DNA from: Micromonospora mirobrigensis | GTDB taxonomy: Bacteria > Actinomycetota > Actinomycetes > Mycobacteriales > Micromonosporaceae | Length of the DNA stretch: 64,000 nt | Reading direction: 5' to 3' | Assembly: GCF_900091555.1 (NCBI RefSeq) | Contig: NZ_FMCX01000003.1 | Location: forward strand, 646,030-710,029 | Shown here: in pieces, positions 1 to 9,012 of the stretch | Numbering within the stretch: position 1 is the first letter of the stretch | Layout: each line of letters starts with the position of its first letter | Position numbers and translations under genes: made by a program | The notes under the pieces: generated by a model | What the model was told of the DNA's origin: nothing | The model's input: the letters and a program-made list of their open reading frames with translations, nothing else | Database searches by the model: none

Positions 1-59
1 TCGCCACCCTGCTGGGCGACGACGAGAGGGAGGACGCCGATGTCGTCACGCATCCGTGA
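1..59 (+). CDS. C-terminal end of a probable ECF sigma factor (partial)
   Basis: Only the last 18 codons are present, read in frame 3 and ending in TGA at 57-59 (tail ATLLGDDEREDADVVTHP). A short Ala/Leu-Leu-Gly helix followed by an acidic tail is what often follows region 4 of actinobacterial SigE-type sigma factors. The next gene starts inside this one (20-nt overlap) and encodes a short cytoplasmic segment, a membrane helix and an extracellular domain. That is the same layout as the sigma/membrane-protein pair at 17211-19014. The identification rests mainly on this context, because the catalytic regions lie outside the window. Confidence 0.4.
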   Translation, partial: ATLLGDDEREDADVVTHP

Positions 60-597
60 GGCGCTGGTGGAGTTGGAGGGGGACGTGTCCGGGCTGCGGC
101 TGGCGCCGCCCGCCGCGGTGCGGGCCCGGGGCCGGGCGCGGACCCGGCGGCGGGTCGGCGCGTTGGCCGGGGCCACCGCCGTGGTGCTCGGTGCGGCGGC
201 GCTGCCGGTGTGGCGGATGCCGGCGGACCCGCCGACCGCCGTGGCCGGCGACCCGCGACCGTCCCCGACCTGCGCGCCGGAGCAGCCGCCGCAGCCAGGG
301 GTCCTGATGGTCTTCTTCAAGCAGGAGGTCACCGACGAGCAACGGCGCGCGGTGCTCGTGCGGCTCAAGGAGTTTCACCAGATCGACCGGGCGGTGACCG
401 TGAGCCCGGTCGACCGGTGGGAACGCTTCGTCGCCACCCACTGCGGCTCCCCCGACCTGGCCCGGATCGGCCCGGACCAGTTCCCCGACTCCGTCGAGGT
501 GCACCTGCGCCGCACCGACCCGGCCGTCCTCGCGCGGATCCGGGAGGCGGTCCGGACCCTCCCCGGGGTCGACGAGGTACCGCCGCCCGCCCGCTGA
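40..597 (+). CDS. Membrane protein with FtsX-like extracellular domain, probable sigma-factor partner
   Basis: 185 residues. A basic cytoplasmic N-terminus (about 1-37, Arg-rich from 29) precedes one membrane helix (about 39-57) and a proline-rich linker. Residues about 88-182 follow the pattern of the FtsX extracellular domain: VFFKQEVTDEQ, then DRWERF, then a Pro-Asp-Ser-Val-Glu-Val-His-Leu strand, then LPGVDEV at the end. In FtsX this domain sits outside the membrane and engages cell-wall hydrolases or their activators, but the FtsX transmembrane permease region is absent here. Overlap with the upstream sigma-like gene suggests co-translation and a role as anti-sigma factor or surface sensor. 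The anti-sigma role is inference; no ZAS zinc motif is visible. Confidence 0.6.
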   Translation: MSSRIREALVELEGDVSGLRLAPPAAVRARGRARTRRRVGALAGATAVVLGAAALPVWRMPADPPTAVAGDPRPSPTCAPEQPPQPGVLMVFFKQEVTDEQRRAVLVRLKEFHQIDRAVTVSPVDRWERFVATHCGSPDLARIGPDQFPDSVEVHLRRTDPAVLARIREAVRTLPGVDEVPPPAR

Positions 598-648
598 GAC
601 CACCGCCCGCCCGTTCAAGCAGGTGGGCGGCGCTGCTGGCGTCGGTGG

Positions 649-1905
649 TCAGGCCGAGACCGGCTGCTCCGCGCGTACCGCCGCGGCCTCGGCGCGGGCG
701 ATCGGGCCGGCGGGCAGCGCGGCGACCACCGCACCGACGGCGACCGCGGCGCCGGAGAAGACGAACGCCCACGGCACCCCGCCGGTCTGGTCGACGATCA
801 GGCCGGCGAGCGCGCCACCGGCCGCGCTCGCCCCGACCGAGGTGGTGACCACCCAGGTGTACGCCTCGTTCAGCATGCTGCCCGGGGTGATCCGCCCGAC
901 CAGCGTGTTCTCCAGGGTGAGCGCCGGCGCGATGGTGGCCCCGCCGACCGTCAGCGCGACACCGAGCACCAGCGGGTCGGGGATCAGCGCGAAGACGGCG
1001 AGGCTGGTGGCGACCGCCGCGAGCAGCCAGGCGAACTGCCGGGTCATGTTCGGCGCGGGCCGGCGTACGCCGAACCAGAGGCCGCCGATCGCGCTGCCCA
1101 CGCCCCAGACGGCGAGCAGCACGCCGGCCATGCTCTCCGGGTCGTCGGTCGGCTGGCCGGCGGCGAAGGCGGGCACGATCACCCCGGCCGCGCCGAAGGC
1201 GATGCCCAGCCCGGCGACACAGACCAGCAGCGCCGGGAAGCCGGCCAGGGCGAGCGGCCCGAGCCCCCGGGTGTGGTGCTCCCGGGGGTGCGGACGCCAG
1301 CCCCGCATGACCCGCCCGAGAGCCACCCCGGCGGTGCCGACCAAGGTCACCACCGCCGCGCCGACCAGCGCGGCGGCGGCGTCGGCGACCAGCACGAAAC
1401 CGGCCACCAGCAGTGGGCCGAGCACGAAGACGATCTCGAACAGGGAGGTCTCGGCGGCCAGCGCCGTGTTGCGCAGGTGCTGCCGCCCGGTGGCGGGGCC
1501 GGTCAGGTCGTTCCAGGCGCCCCGGATGGCGGCGGACATCGGCGGATAGGTGGCACCGGCGACGGCGGCGGCCAGGTAGATCATGGGCAGGCTGTCCGCG
1601 GAGCGGCTCGCCCAGAGCAGCCCGGCCAGCGCCAGCGGGTGGGCGACGGCGGTGGCCAGCAGCACCGGCGAGGGGCCGATCCGGTCGGCGATCCGCCCGG
1701 CGACCGGGCTGAGCGCCGCTCCCGCCAGGGCGTAGAGGCCACCGGCCACGGCGGCCAACGAGTACCGGCCGGTGACCTGCGCGACGACCAGCAGCAGGGC
1801 CAACGGCGTCATGCCGATCCCGAGCCGGCCCAGGATGCCGAGGACCAACAGCATCGGCGCTCCGGGGATCCGCCAGACGGCCGCGTACTGACGCAGTGCG
1901 GCCAC
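649..1905 (-). CDS. MFS transporter, about 12 TM
   Basis: 418 residues, hydrophobic throughout, with the MFS signature between TM2 and TM3 ([18 protein letters not shown]) and a matching, weaker loop in the second half. The total length suits a 12-helix major facilitator. The GTG start is preceded by AGGAGG at a 7-nt distance. It is monocistronic, reading away from htpX. The substrate cannot be read from the sequence; drug or metabolite efflux is the usual annotation for this kind of protein. The first helices resemble those of actinobacterial MFS proteins of unknown substrate. Confidence 0.85.
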   Translation of the reverse strand: MAALRQYAAVWRIPGAPMLLVLGILGRLGIGMTPLALLLVVAQVTGRYSLAAVAGGLYALAGAALSPVAGRIADRIGPSPVLLATAVAHPLALAGLLWASRSADSLPMIYLAAAVAGATYPPMSAAIRGAWNDLTGPATGRQHLRNTALAAETSLFEIVFVLGPLLVAGFVLVADAAAALVGAAVVTLVGTAGVALGRVMRGWRPHPREHHTRGLGPLALAGFPALLVCVAGLGIAFGAAGVIVPAFAAGQPTDDPESMAGVLLAVWGVGSAIGGLWFGVRRPAPNMTRQFAWLLAAVATSLAVFALIPDPLVLGVALTVGGATIAPALTLENTLVGRITPGSMLNEAYTWVVTTSVGASAAGGALAGLIVDQTGGVPWAFVFSGAAVAVGAVVAALPAGPIARAEAAAVRAEQPVSA

Positions 1906-1927
1906 CGGTGGACCTCCTGGGGGTAAC

Positions 1928-1948
1928 GGGTCAAAGACCTTTCGACCC
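1928..1948. promoter_or_regulatory. Possible operator upstream of the MFS gene
   Basis: An imperfect inverted repeat (on the minus strand GGGTCGAAAG, T, CTTTGACCC) lies about 22 nt upstream of the MFS start codon, where a repressor would be expected to bind. There is no adjacent regulator gene. The symmetry is 9 of 10 bases with one extra base, so chance cannot be excluded. Confidence 0.25.
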
Positions 1949-2031
1949 TAACGCCGGGGCGGAGCGGCGACGACGGTCGGCTTCCTCACACCGGTCACGT
2001 CAGGGCGCTGGCGCGACCAGCCCCGACACGG

Positions 2032-2066
2032 CGGACAGCCCCGGTCACCGCGACCGGGGCTGTCCG
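2032..2066 (-). terminator. Hairpin terminator downstream of htpX
   Basis: A perfect 15-bp stem (CGGACAGCCCCGGTC and its complement) with a 5-nt loop begins 11 nt after the htpX stop codon. There is no U-run, which is usual for actinobacterial stem-loop terminators. Confidence 0.75.
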
Positions 2067-2077
2067 TGGTGCGGAGG

Positions 2078-2956
2078 TCAGCGCTGGAACTGCACCGGGC
2101 CGCTGTTCGCGGCCAGCTGCTCCAGCCGGGCCACCCGCTGCTCCATCGGCGGGTGGGTGGAGAACATCGCCGCGATGCCGCCGCCCCGCTTGAACGGGTT
2201 GTCGATCATCAGGTGGGCGGTGCTGGTCAGCTGGCCCTGGGCGGGCAGCGGCCGACTCTGGGTGCCCATGTGGATCTTCCGCAGGGCGCTGGCGAGGGCC
2301 AGCGGGTCCCGGGTGAGCTGGGCGCCGGACTGGTCGGCCTGGAACTCCCGGCTGCGGCTGATCGCCAGCTGGATCACCGTGGCGGCGATCGGGCCGAGGA
2401 TCAGGGTGAGCAGCAACACCGCCGGGTTCGGGGCGTCCTCGTCGTCGCCACCGCCCAGCGGGATGAACCAGGCCAGGTTGGCCAGCATGGTGATGATGCC
2501 GGCCAGGCCGGCCGCCACGCTGGAGATCAGGATGTCCCGGTTGTAGACGTGCGACAGCTCGTGGCCGATCACCCCGCGCAGCTCGCGGTAGTCGAGGATC
2601 TCGGTGATCCCCTGCGTCACGCAGACCGCCGCGTTGGCCGGGTTACGACCGGTGGCGAAGGCGTTCGGCTGGGAGGTCGGGCTGACGTAGAGCCGGGGCA
2701 TCGGCTGCCCCGCCTCGGTGGCCAGCTCCCTGACCATCCGGTACAGCTCGGGGAACTGTGCCTCGGTGACCGGTTGCGCCCGCATCGAGCGCAACGCGAG
2801 CTTGTCGGAGAAGAAGTAGGTGACGCCGTTCATCAGCAACGAGACGACGACGGCGACGACGAGGCCGCCACTGCCGCCGAACCAGTAGCCGACCGCGAGG
2901 ATCAGCGAGGTCAGGAGGCCGAGCAGCGCTGCGGTCTTCAGACGGTTGTGATGCAC
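2078..2956 (-). CDS. htpX: Membrane zinc metalloprotease HtpX
   Basis: 292 residues, M48B family. Two N-terminal membrane helices (about 8-25 and 30-48) are followed by the catalytic HELSH motif at 132-136 within [15 protein letters not shown]. Two further hydrophobic helices follow, then [10 protein letters not shown], whose Glu is the usual third zinc ligand. HtpX degrades misfolded membrane proteins with the active site facing the cytoplasm. The gene is downstream of nuoN on the same strand, separated by 172 nt, so it probably has its own promoter. I recall htpX lying beside an incomplete second nuo cluster in other actinomycetes as well. A role in quality control of that complex is inference. 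Confidence 0.95.
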   Translation of the reverse strand: MHHNRLKTAALLGLLTSLILAVGYWFGGSGGLVVAVVVSLLMNGVTYFFSDKLALRSMRAQPVTEAQFPELYRMVRELATEAGQPMPRLYVSPTSQPNAFATGRNPANAAVCVTQGITEILDYRELRGVIGHELSHVYNRDILISSVAAGLAGIITMLANLAWFIPLGGGDDEDAPNPAVLLLTLILGPIAATVIQLAISRSREFQADQSGAQLTRDPLALASALRKIHMGTQSRPLPAQGQLTSTAHLMIDNPFKRGGGIAAMFSTHPPMEQRVARLEQLAANSGPVQFQR

Positions 2957-3128
2957 GATGACTCCTTCGGTGCGCGGGTCGCGCGGGACCCGCTGACCGG
3001 TTCAACAACCCGGTTCCCCTCAACCATCCTGCTCATGGCTGGGAGTTGACTGGACAACCCTGTGAGCCGGCTGGAGCGACCGGACGCCGGGACCGATTCC
3101 GGTCAGTCCGCCCACCGGCCCGCCGGAG

Positions 3129-4604
3129 TCAGCGCGCCGCGAGGTCCAGCACGAGCTGCGGGGCGAAGCCGACCAGCACGGCCAGGGCGGTCGCGACGGC
3201 CAGCGCCGCGGCCACGGCGCCGGCCGGCCGGGCCGGCGCCGGCGCGCCGTCGGCCGTCGGCGCCGCCCACAGGGTCGCCGCCAGCCGCAGGTAGTAGGCC
3301 AGGCCGATCACCGCGTTGACCGCCACCACCAGGGCCAGCCAGCCGGCGCCGCCGTCGAGCAGCGACCGGACCACCGTCACCTTGGCGAAGAGCCCGGCCA
3401 GCCCGGGCGGCAGCCCGGCCAGCCCGACCAGGGCCAGCGCGAACGCACCCCCCACCCACGGCCGGCGGCGGGCCGCGCCGCGCAGGTCGTCGAGGGTGCC
3501 GCCGTCCGCGCCGGCCGGCCGCAACGTCACCACCGCGGCGAACGCCGCCAGCTCCAGCAGCACGAAGAAGACCGCGTACGCGACGGCGGCGGCGTACGCG
3601 GCGGCGCGCGCCTCGTCGGTGCGTCCCGCGGCCAGCGCCAACGCGCCCAGCGGGGCGAGGATGTAGCCGGCCTGGGCGACGGAGGACCAGGCCAGCAGGC
3701 GGACCGTCCGGCGCTGGCGCAACGCCACCAGGTTGCCGACGGTCATGGTCAGCACGGCCAGCAGGGCGAGCACCGGCCCGGTGACGGTCGCCGGCAACGC
3801 CCGCTCGACCACCGCCAGCAGGGCGACCACCCCACCCAGCTTCGACGCCGTGGACAGGTAGGCCGCCACCGGCAGCGGGGCGCCGTCGTAGGTGGCCGGC
3901 GCCCAGGCGTGGAACGGCACCGCGGCCACCTTGAAGGCCAACCCGAGCACCACCAGGGCGACCGCCGCCGTGGTCAGCGGCACGTCCAGCAGCTCCGGAC
4001 GCTCGCCGAACAGCGCGCCGAGCCGGCCCAGGTGGACCCCGCCGGTGACCGCGTACAGCAGGGCGGCGCCGAGCAGGGTGAGCGTGGTCGCCACCACGCT
4101 CACCACGAAGAAGGTGACCGCCGCCTCGGCGCTGGCCACGCTGCCCCGGCGGAGGCCGACCAGCACGTAGAGCGGGAGGGTCAGCGTCTCCAACGCCACG
4201 ATCAGGGTGATCAGGTCACCGGCGGCGCCCAGCACCACGCCACCGGTCATCGAGCAGGCGAGGAGGAAGCAGTACTCCCCCACCGGCGTCGGACCGGACC
4301 GCAGCAGCGGCCAGGAGATCGCCAGCACCCCCAGGGTGAGCAGCGCGAAGACCACCGCGACCAGGGCCGCCCGGTCGTCGGCCAGCCAGGAGCAGTCGGC
4401 GCCCACGCAGAACGTCCGGCGGGTCTCCCCCGCGCCGGTCAGCGCCGCACCGGCCGCCGTGGCGACCGCCCCTACGCCGGCCGCCGCCACCGTCGCGCCG
4501 GCCCGGGCCAGCACCAGGTCGACCAGGAGGACGAACACCGCGGTGCCGGCGGCCAGGTACGCCGGCAGCAGCGCCACGTTGTCCACGCTCTGCACCACGC
4601 TCAC
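3129..4604 (-). CDS. nuoN: NADH-quinone oxidoreductase subunit N
   Basis: 491 residues, about 14 membrane helices. This is the antiporter-like proton-pumping subunit of complex I, with conserved segments LIVALETLTLPLYVLVGL (the Glu of the TM5-type pair), VGLAFKVAAVPFHAWAPATYDGAPLPV (TM7-8 Lys and His) and LLAWSSVAQAGYIL. The GTG start overlaps by four bases (GTGA) the stop codon of a 20-codon minigene, which in turn overlaps the nuoM stop. It is the last gene of the nuoI-N run. No strong terminator was found in the 172 nt before htpX. Confidence 0.93.
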   Translation of the reverse strand: MSVVQSVDNVALLPAYLAAGTAVFVLLVDLVLARAGATVAAAGVGAVATAAGAALTGAGETRRTFCVGADCSWLADDRAALVAVVFALLTLGVLAISWPLLRSGPTPVGEYCFLLACSMTGGVVLGAAGDLITLIVALETLTLPLYVLVGLRRGSVASAEAAVTFFVVSVVATTLTLLGAALLYAVTGGVHLGRLGALFGERPELLDVPLTTAAVALVVLGLAFKVAAVPFHAWAPATYDGAPLPVAAYLSTASKLGGVVALLAVVERALPATVTGPVLALLAVLTMTVGNLVALRQRRTVRLLAWSSVAQAGYILAPLGALALAAGRTDEARAAAYAAAVAYAVFFVLLELAAFAAVVTLRPAGADGGTLDDLRGAARRRPWVGGAFALALVGLAGLPPGLAGLFAKVTVVRSLLDGGAGWLALVVAVNAVIGLAYYLRLAATLWAAPTADGAPAPARPAGAVAAALAVATALAVLVGFAPQLVLDLAAR

Positions 4605-4663
4605 GCCGCCACCTCTGCTCGCGACTGCGGGGCTCGCAGACCCGGCTCACTCCTCGCGCTCAC
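4601..4663 (-). CDS. Minigene bridging nuoM and nuoN (20 codons)
   Basis: A 20-residue reading frame beginning VSARSEPGLRAPQSR. Its GTG start shares the bases GTGA with the nuoM stop codon, and its TGA stop shares GTGA with the nuoN start codon, so all three frames are linked by 4-nt overlaps. The first 45 nt match, with three substitutions, the segment between livG and livF (50383-50427), where the same 15 residues run in frame into livF. I see no known domain. It looks like a repeated DNA module inserted at an operon junction that preserves translational coupling; whether the peptide matters is unknown. Confidence 0.5.
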   Translation of the reverse strand: MSARSEPGLRAPQSRAEVAA

Positions 4664-6165
4664 CGGACCACCTCCAGCAGGGCCTCGACCGGGCCGGTGG
4701 CGTAGCCGAGCACCAGGGTCGGCACCAGGCCCACCGCCAGCGCCAGCAGCACCAGCGGCACCCAGGCGGTCAGCTCGGCGGCGGCCAGACCCGGCCCCAC
4801 CCGATCCACGGCCGGGCTGGGCCGGCCGTGGGTGACCCGACGCAGCAGCCGCAGGAAGTACGCGGCGGTCAGCGCCCCGCCGACGGCGGCCAGCACGGCC
4901 AACGTGGTCCAGAGCGGGCCGCCCCGCCGCACGGCGGCGACCACGGCGAACGCCTCGCCCCAGAAGCCGGCCAGCCCGGGCAGCCCCAGCGAGGCCACCG
5001 CGGCGAAGCCGAGCAGGCCGGCCAGCCGGGGCGCGGTCTCCCGCAGCCCGGACAGCTCGTCGAGCGCGCCGGTGTGGGCCCGGTCCTTGACCGCCCCGGC
5101 CAGGAAGAAGAGCAGCCCGGTGATGATCCCGTGGGCGATGTTGCCGATCAGCGCGGCCTGGAGGCCGGTGGTGGTCAGCGTGGCCACCCCGAGCAGCACG
5201 AAGCCCATGTGCCCGACGCTGGAGTACGCGATCAGCCGCTTCAGCTCGTCCTGGGCCAGGCAGACCAGGGAACCGACGATGATCGCGGCGACCGCGAGCA
5301 CGCCGAGGACCGGCGCCGCCCAGCGCGCCCCCTCGGGGGCCACCCCGACGGCCACCCGGATCAGGCCGTAGGTGCCCATCTTGAGCAGCACCCCGGCGAG
5401 GATGACGCTGCCCACCGTCGGCGCCTGGGTGTGCGCGGCCGGCAACCAGGAGTGCAGCGGCCAGAGCGGGCTCTTCACCGCGAAGGCGACCGCCAGCAGG
5501 GTGAACGCGGCGAGCTGGGTGTTGCGGGACAGCCCGGCGCCACCGGTCAGCGCGACGATGTCGGCGGTGCCGGCGGCCGCGACCACGGTGTACACGCCGA
5601 CCAGCAGGAGTACCGAGCCGAAGAGCGTGTAGAGGGCGAACTTGCGGGCCGCCCGACGCCGGTCCGCGCCACCCCAGCCGGCGATGATCGCGTACATCGG
5701 GAGGAGGACGACCTCGAAGAAGAGGAAGAACAGCACCATGTCGAGGGCGAGGAAGGTGCCCAGGATGCCCACCTCGACCACCAGCAGCAGCGCCACCAGC
5801 GCCCGGCCGCTGCCGCCACCCGCGGGCACCCGCCAGAGCGTGTAACCGCAGCAGAGCAGCGTGAGCAGCGCGGTCAGCACCACCAGCGGCCAGGAGATGC
5901 CGTCCACGCCCAGGTGGAAGCGGAGGTCCAGTCCGGGCACCCAGGGCAGGTCGAGCTGGTGCCAGGGCCGCACACCCGGCGACGGCCCGTAGCCGAACCA
6001 GTTGTGGTCGCCGACGCCCAGCAGCACCGCCGGCACCAGGGCCAGCCCGGCGGCGACCGTGCCGACCAGCCGGGCCGCCCGGTCCCGGGGGACGGTGGCC
6101 ACCGCCAGCGCGCCCAGCGCCGGCACCGCCAGCACCGCCACCAGCAGGAACTGCCCGTACGTCAT
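4660..6165 (-). CDS. nuoM: NADH-quinone oxidoreductase subunit M
   Basis: 501 residues from the ATG that overlaps the nuoL stop (ATGA); a much longer open frame upstream is the shadow of nuoL. It is a 14-helix antiporter-like proton-pump subunit. Diagnostic segments are LGVDGISWPLVVLTALLT, FFEVVLLPMYAIIAGWGG (TM5 Glu), AFAVKSPLWPLHSWLPAAHTQ (TM7 Lys, TM8 His) and LIAYSSVGHMGFVLLG. It ends with a GTGA overlap into the bridging minigene before nuoN. Confidence 0.94.
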   Translation of the reverse strand: MTYGQFLLVAVLAVPALGALAVATVPRDRAARLVGTVAAGLALVPAVLLGVGDHNWFGYGPSPGVRPWHQLDLPWVPGLDLRFHLGVDGISWPLVVLTALLTLLCCGYTLWRVPAGGGSGRALVALLLVVEVGILGTFLALDMVLFFLFFEVVLLPMYAIIAGWGGADRRRAARKFALYTLFGSVLLLVGVYTVVAAAGTADIVALTGGAGLSRNTQLAAFTLLAVAFAVKSPLWPLHSWLPAAHTQAPTVGSVILAGVLLKMGTYGLIRVAVGVAPEGARWAAPVLGVLAVAAIIVGSLVCLAQDELKRLIAYSSVGHMGFVLLGVATLTTTGLQAALIGNIAHGIITGLLFFLAGAVKDRAHTGALDELSGLRETAPRLAGLLGFAAVASLGLPGLAGFWGEAFAVVAAVRRGGPLWTTLAVLAAVGGALTAAYFLRLLRRVTHGRPSPAVDRVGPGLAAAELTAWVPLVLLALAVGLVPTLVLGYATGPVEALLEVVR

Positions 6166-8090
6166 GCCCCTGCTCCGATCAGCACGGCGGCCAGGCCGAT
6201 CAGCAGCGCACCGGCGAGCACGGCGACCGCCGCCCGGGGCAGCGCCGCCCGGTGCAGGGCGGCCAGCCCCCCACCGAGCCGGTACGCGCCCCGCCCACTG
6301 CCCTCGACCACCCCGTCGACCACCACCTCGTCGCCGGTCCGGACGACCGTGGCCAGCGCCGTCACCGGGCGTACGACCAGGGCGTGCTGGACGTCGTCGA
6401 GCCGGAACGCGCGGGCGAACACCGGCCGCAGCGGGCCCAGCGCCCGGGCCGGGTCGGCGGCCGGGTCCCGCCGCCAACCCGCCCAGGCCAGGCCGGCGCC
6501 GAGCAGCAGCAGAGCGACCGGCACCAGCAGCGCCGGCGCAAGGTGCACCAGCAGCGCCTCGCCCGGCGGCAGCACCGGCACGGTGGGGAAGAGCAGCCGG
6601 TGGGCGAACCCGTGGTCGAAGCCGGCCAGCCCGAGCAGCGCGGCCGGCACCGCCAGCAGCAGCACCGGCCAGCGCATCACCGCCGGCGGGTCGTGCGGAT
6701 GCGCCAGCGGGATGCGGGTGGCGCCGAAGAAGGTACGCAGCAGCAGGCGGGTGGCGTACCAGGCGGTCACCGCCACGCCGAGCAGCCCGGCCAGCCAGAC
6801 CAGCCAGCCCACCCAGGCCGGGGTGGGGCCGGTGCCGTCCAGCGCGGCGGACTCGGCGGCGGCGAGCACCCCCTCCTTGCTCCAGAAACCGGCCAGCGGC
6901 GGCACCCCGGCCAGCGCGCCCAGGCCGACCGCCGTGCACCAGAAGGTGACCGGCATGGTGGTGCGCAGGCCACCCATCCGGGACATCAGCGTGGTGCCCA
7001 CCCCGTGGATGACCGCGCCGGCGGCGAGGAAGAGCAGCGCCTTGAACGCGGCGTGGGTGAGCAGGTGGAACAGGGCCGCGCTCGGCGAGCCGACGGCGAG
7101 CGCCCCGGTCATGTAGCCGATCTGGGACACCGTCGACCAGGCCAGCACCCGCTTGATGTCGTCCTGGGCGGTGGCGGCGAACGCGCCGAGCAGCAGGGTG
7201 ATCGCGGCCATCACCCCCAGCACCGCCAGGGCCACCGGCGCCTGCACGAAGAGCGGGTAGAGCCGGGTCACCGCGTAGACGCCGGCCGCGACCATGGTCG
7301 CGGCGTGGATCAGCGCGGAGATCGGAGTGGGGCCGGCCATCGCGTCCGGCAGCCAGGTGTGCAGCGGGAACTGGGCGCTCTTGCCCGCCACCCCGGCCAG
7401 CAGCAGCAGGCAGGCCGCGGTGAGCATGCCGGTGGAGTGGTCGTGGGCCAGCACATCGGCGATCCGGAAGCTGCCGGCCGAGACGCCGAGCAGGGCGATG
7501 CCGAGCAGGAAGCCGACGTCACCCACCCGGGTGACCAGGAACGCCTTCATCGCCGCGGCCGGCGCCCCGGGCAGCCGCCGGTCGTGGGCGATGAGCAGGT
7601 AGGAGCAGAGGCCCATCACCTCCCAGCCGACCAGCAGCAGGATGAGGTCACCGCTGACCACCACCAGCAGCATGGCCGCGGTGAAGAGGGTGATCTGCGC
7701 CGCGTACGGCGGGTAGCGGTGGTCGACGTCCACGTCGTCGTGCGGGCCGCGCCGCAGGTAGCCGATCGAGTAGACCTGCACGGCGAGGGCCACCGCGGTC
7801 ACCGCCACGGCGACCAGCGCGGCGGCACCGTCCAGCCGGACCCCGAGGGTGACCGCCAGCCCGCCCAGGTCCACCCAGGTGGTGGACGCCTCGACCGGCC
7901 GGTCCAGGGTCACCAGCAGGGCCACCGCGACCAGCAGCGCGACGGCCGCCCCGGCCACCCCGAGGCCGGCCGCCGTCCGCCGGGACCGTTCCCGGCCGAC
8001 GCCGCCGTCCGGGGGCAGCAGCAGGCCGACCAGTGCGGCGGCCAGCGGCACCACGGGCAGCAGCGCGCCGAGCAGCGTCGTCGCGCTCAC
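6162..8090 (-). CDS. nuoL: NADH-quinone oxidoreductase subunit L
   Basis: 642 residues from a GTG that overlaps the nuoK stop (GTGA). It is the distal proton-pump subunit. Typical segments are LLVGWEVMGLCSYLLI, LLLLAGVAGKSAQFPLHTWLPDAMAGPTPISALIHAATMVAAG and RVLAWSTVSQIGYM. The C-terminal part (about 540-642) matches the long amphipathic piston helix plus a final membrane helix. Length is normal for NuoL (about 610-650). It is translationally coupled to nuoK and nuoM. Confidence 0.95.
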   Translation of the reverse strand: MSATTLLGALLPVVPLAAALVGLLLPPDGGVGRERSRRTAAGLGVAGAAVALLVAVALLVTLDRPVEASTTWVDLGGLAVTLGVRLDGAAALVAVAVTAVALAVQVYSIGYLRRGPHDDVDVDHRYPPYAAQITLFTAAMLLVVVSGDLILLLVGWEVMGLCSYLLIAHDRRLPGAPAAAMKAFLVTRVGDVGFLLGIALLGVSAGSFRIADVLAHDHSTGMLTAACLLLLAGVAGKSAQFPLHTWLPDAMAGPTPISALIHAATMVAAGVYAVTRLYPLFVQAPVALAVLGVMAAITLLLGAFAATAQDDIKRVLAWSTVSQIGYMTGALAVGSPSAALFHLLTHAAFKALLFLAAGAVIHGVGTTLMSRMGGLRTTMPVTFWCTAVGLGALAGVPPLAGFWSKEGVLAAAESAALDGTGPTPAWVGWLVWLAGLLGVAVTAWYATRLLLRTFFGATRIPLAHPHDPPAVMRWPVLLLAVPAALLGLAGFDHGFAHRLLFPTVPVLPPGEALLVHLAPALLVPVALLLLGAGLAWAGWRRDPAADPARALGPLRPVFARAFRLDDVQHALVVRPVTALATVVRTGDEVVVDGVVEGSGRGAYRLGGGLAALHRAALPRAAVAVLAGALLIGLAAVLIGAGA

Positions 8091-8488
8091 CGGTCTCCCT
8101 CCGGCGCGTCCGGTTCCGGGACAGCACCGGTCCCGCCCGCCCGGCCGGCACCGGTCTCCGCGCCGACCAGGGCCGGCACCGGCTCGTCGGTCAGCGGGAC
8201 CTCGTCCACGGCCACGTCGGCCCGCAGCCGGTAGAGCTGGAGGACGATCGCCAGGCCCACGCCCACCTCGGCGGCGGCCAGCACGATCACGAAGAGCGCG
8301 AAGACCTGACCGGCGTGTGGCAGCTGGGCCCGGACGGTGGTGTCCGCGGTGACCAGGATCAGGTTCACCGCGTTGAGCATCAGCTCCACGGCCATCAGCA
8401 CCAGCACGGCGTTGCGGCGGCGCAGCACGCCGTACGCGCCGAGGCCGAAGAGGAGCGCGGCGGTGACGTACGGGATGACCGGCCTCAC
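8087..8488 (-). CDS. nuoK: NADH-quinone oxidoreductase subunit K
   Basis: 133 residues from a GTG overlapping the nuoJ stop (GTGA). Three membrane helices cover about 1-90, with the diagnostic VLVLMAVELMLNAVNLILV containing the conserved membrane-buried Glu, and then AAAEVGVGLAIVLQLYR with the second one. The remaining 40 residues are a Pro/Gly/acidic tail absent from the usual 100-residue NuoK. The open frame extends far upstream, but that region is the shadow of nuoJ. Confidence 0.92.
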   Translation of the reverse strand: MRPVIPYVTAALLFGLGAYGVLRRRNAVLVLMAVELMLNAVNLILVTADTTVRAQLPHAGQVFALFVIVLAAAEVGVGLAIVLQLYRLRADVAVDEVPLTDEPVPALVGAETGAGRAGGTGAVPEPDAPEGDR

Positions 8489-9012
8489 CGGCGGCCCTCC
8501 CGCTCCGGGCCGGCGCGCCGGCCGATCTCCGGCCGGGCCAGCACCACCGCCCCGACCAGGGCGGCCAGCAGCAGCACCGAGAGCACCTCGAACGGCAGCA
8601 CCCAGGACCGGAACACCTGCTCGCCGAGGCGTTCCGCGGTGCCCGCCGCCGGCAGCTCCACCCGGGTCCAGCGGAACGCGTCGACCAGCAGCGCGGAAAG
8701 CCCGAGACCGGCACCGCCACCGACCAGGACGGCGGGCCAACCGGGCCGGTCCAGGTCGTCGGAGGCGCCGATCGGGGCCCGGGTCAGCATCACCGCGAAG
8801 AGCAGCAGGACCACCACCGCGCCCACGTAGATCAGCACCTGCACCCAGGCCACCAGCTCGGCGGTGAGGACGAGGTACATGCCGGCCACCGCGCCGAGGC
8901 AGACCACCAGGTGCAGGCCGGCCCGGACCAGGTGCCGGGTGGTGACCACCAGCAGCCCCGCACCGACCGCCACCGTGCCCAGGGCGAGCAGCAGCACGTC
9001 CGCACCGGTCAT
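8485..9012 (-). CDS. nuoJ: NADH-quinone oxidoreductase subunit J
   Basis: 175 residues, five predicted membrane helices, with [23 protein letters not shown], the segment that forms the pi-bulge helix TM3 of NuoJ. The ATG start overlaps the nuoI stop (ATGA). The short charged C-terminus ends in the GTGA overlap with nuoK. It lies in the conserved I-J-K-L-M-N order. Confidence 0.92.
   Translation of the reverse strand: MTGADVLLLALGTVAVGAGLLVVTTRHLVRAGLHLVVCLGAVAGMYLVLTAELVAWVQVLIYVGAVVVLLLFAVMLTRAPIGASDDLDRPGWPAVLVGGGAGLGLSALLVDAFRWTRVELPAAGTAERLGEQVFRSWVLPFEVLSVLLLAALVGAVVLARPEIGRRAGPEREGRR

Noticed and set aside
4207..7116. 969-codon plus-strand frame across nuoL, nuoM and nuoN
   Set aside because: Shadow of the nuo genes, whose membrane-helix and catalytic motifs are clear on the minus strand.
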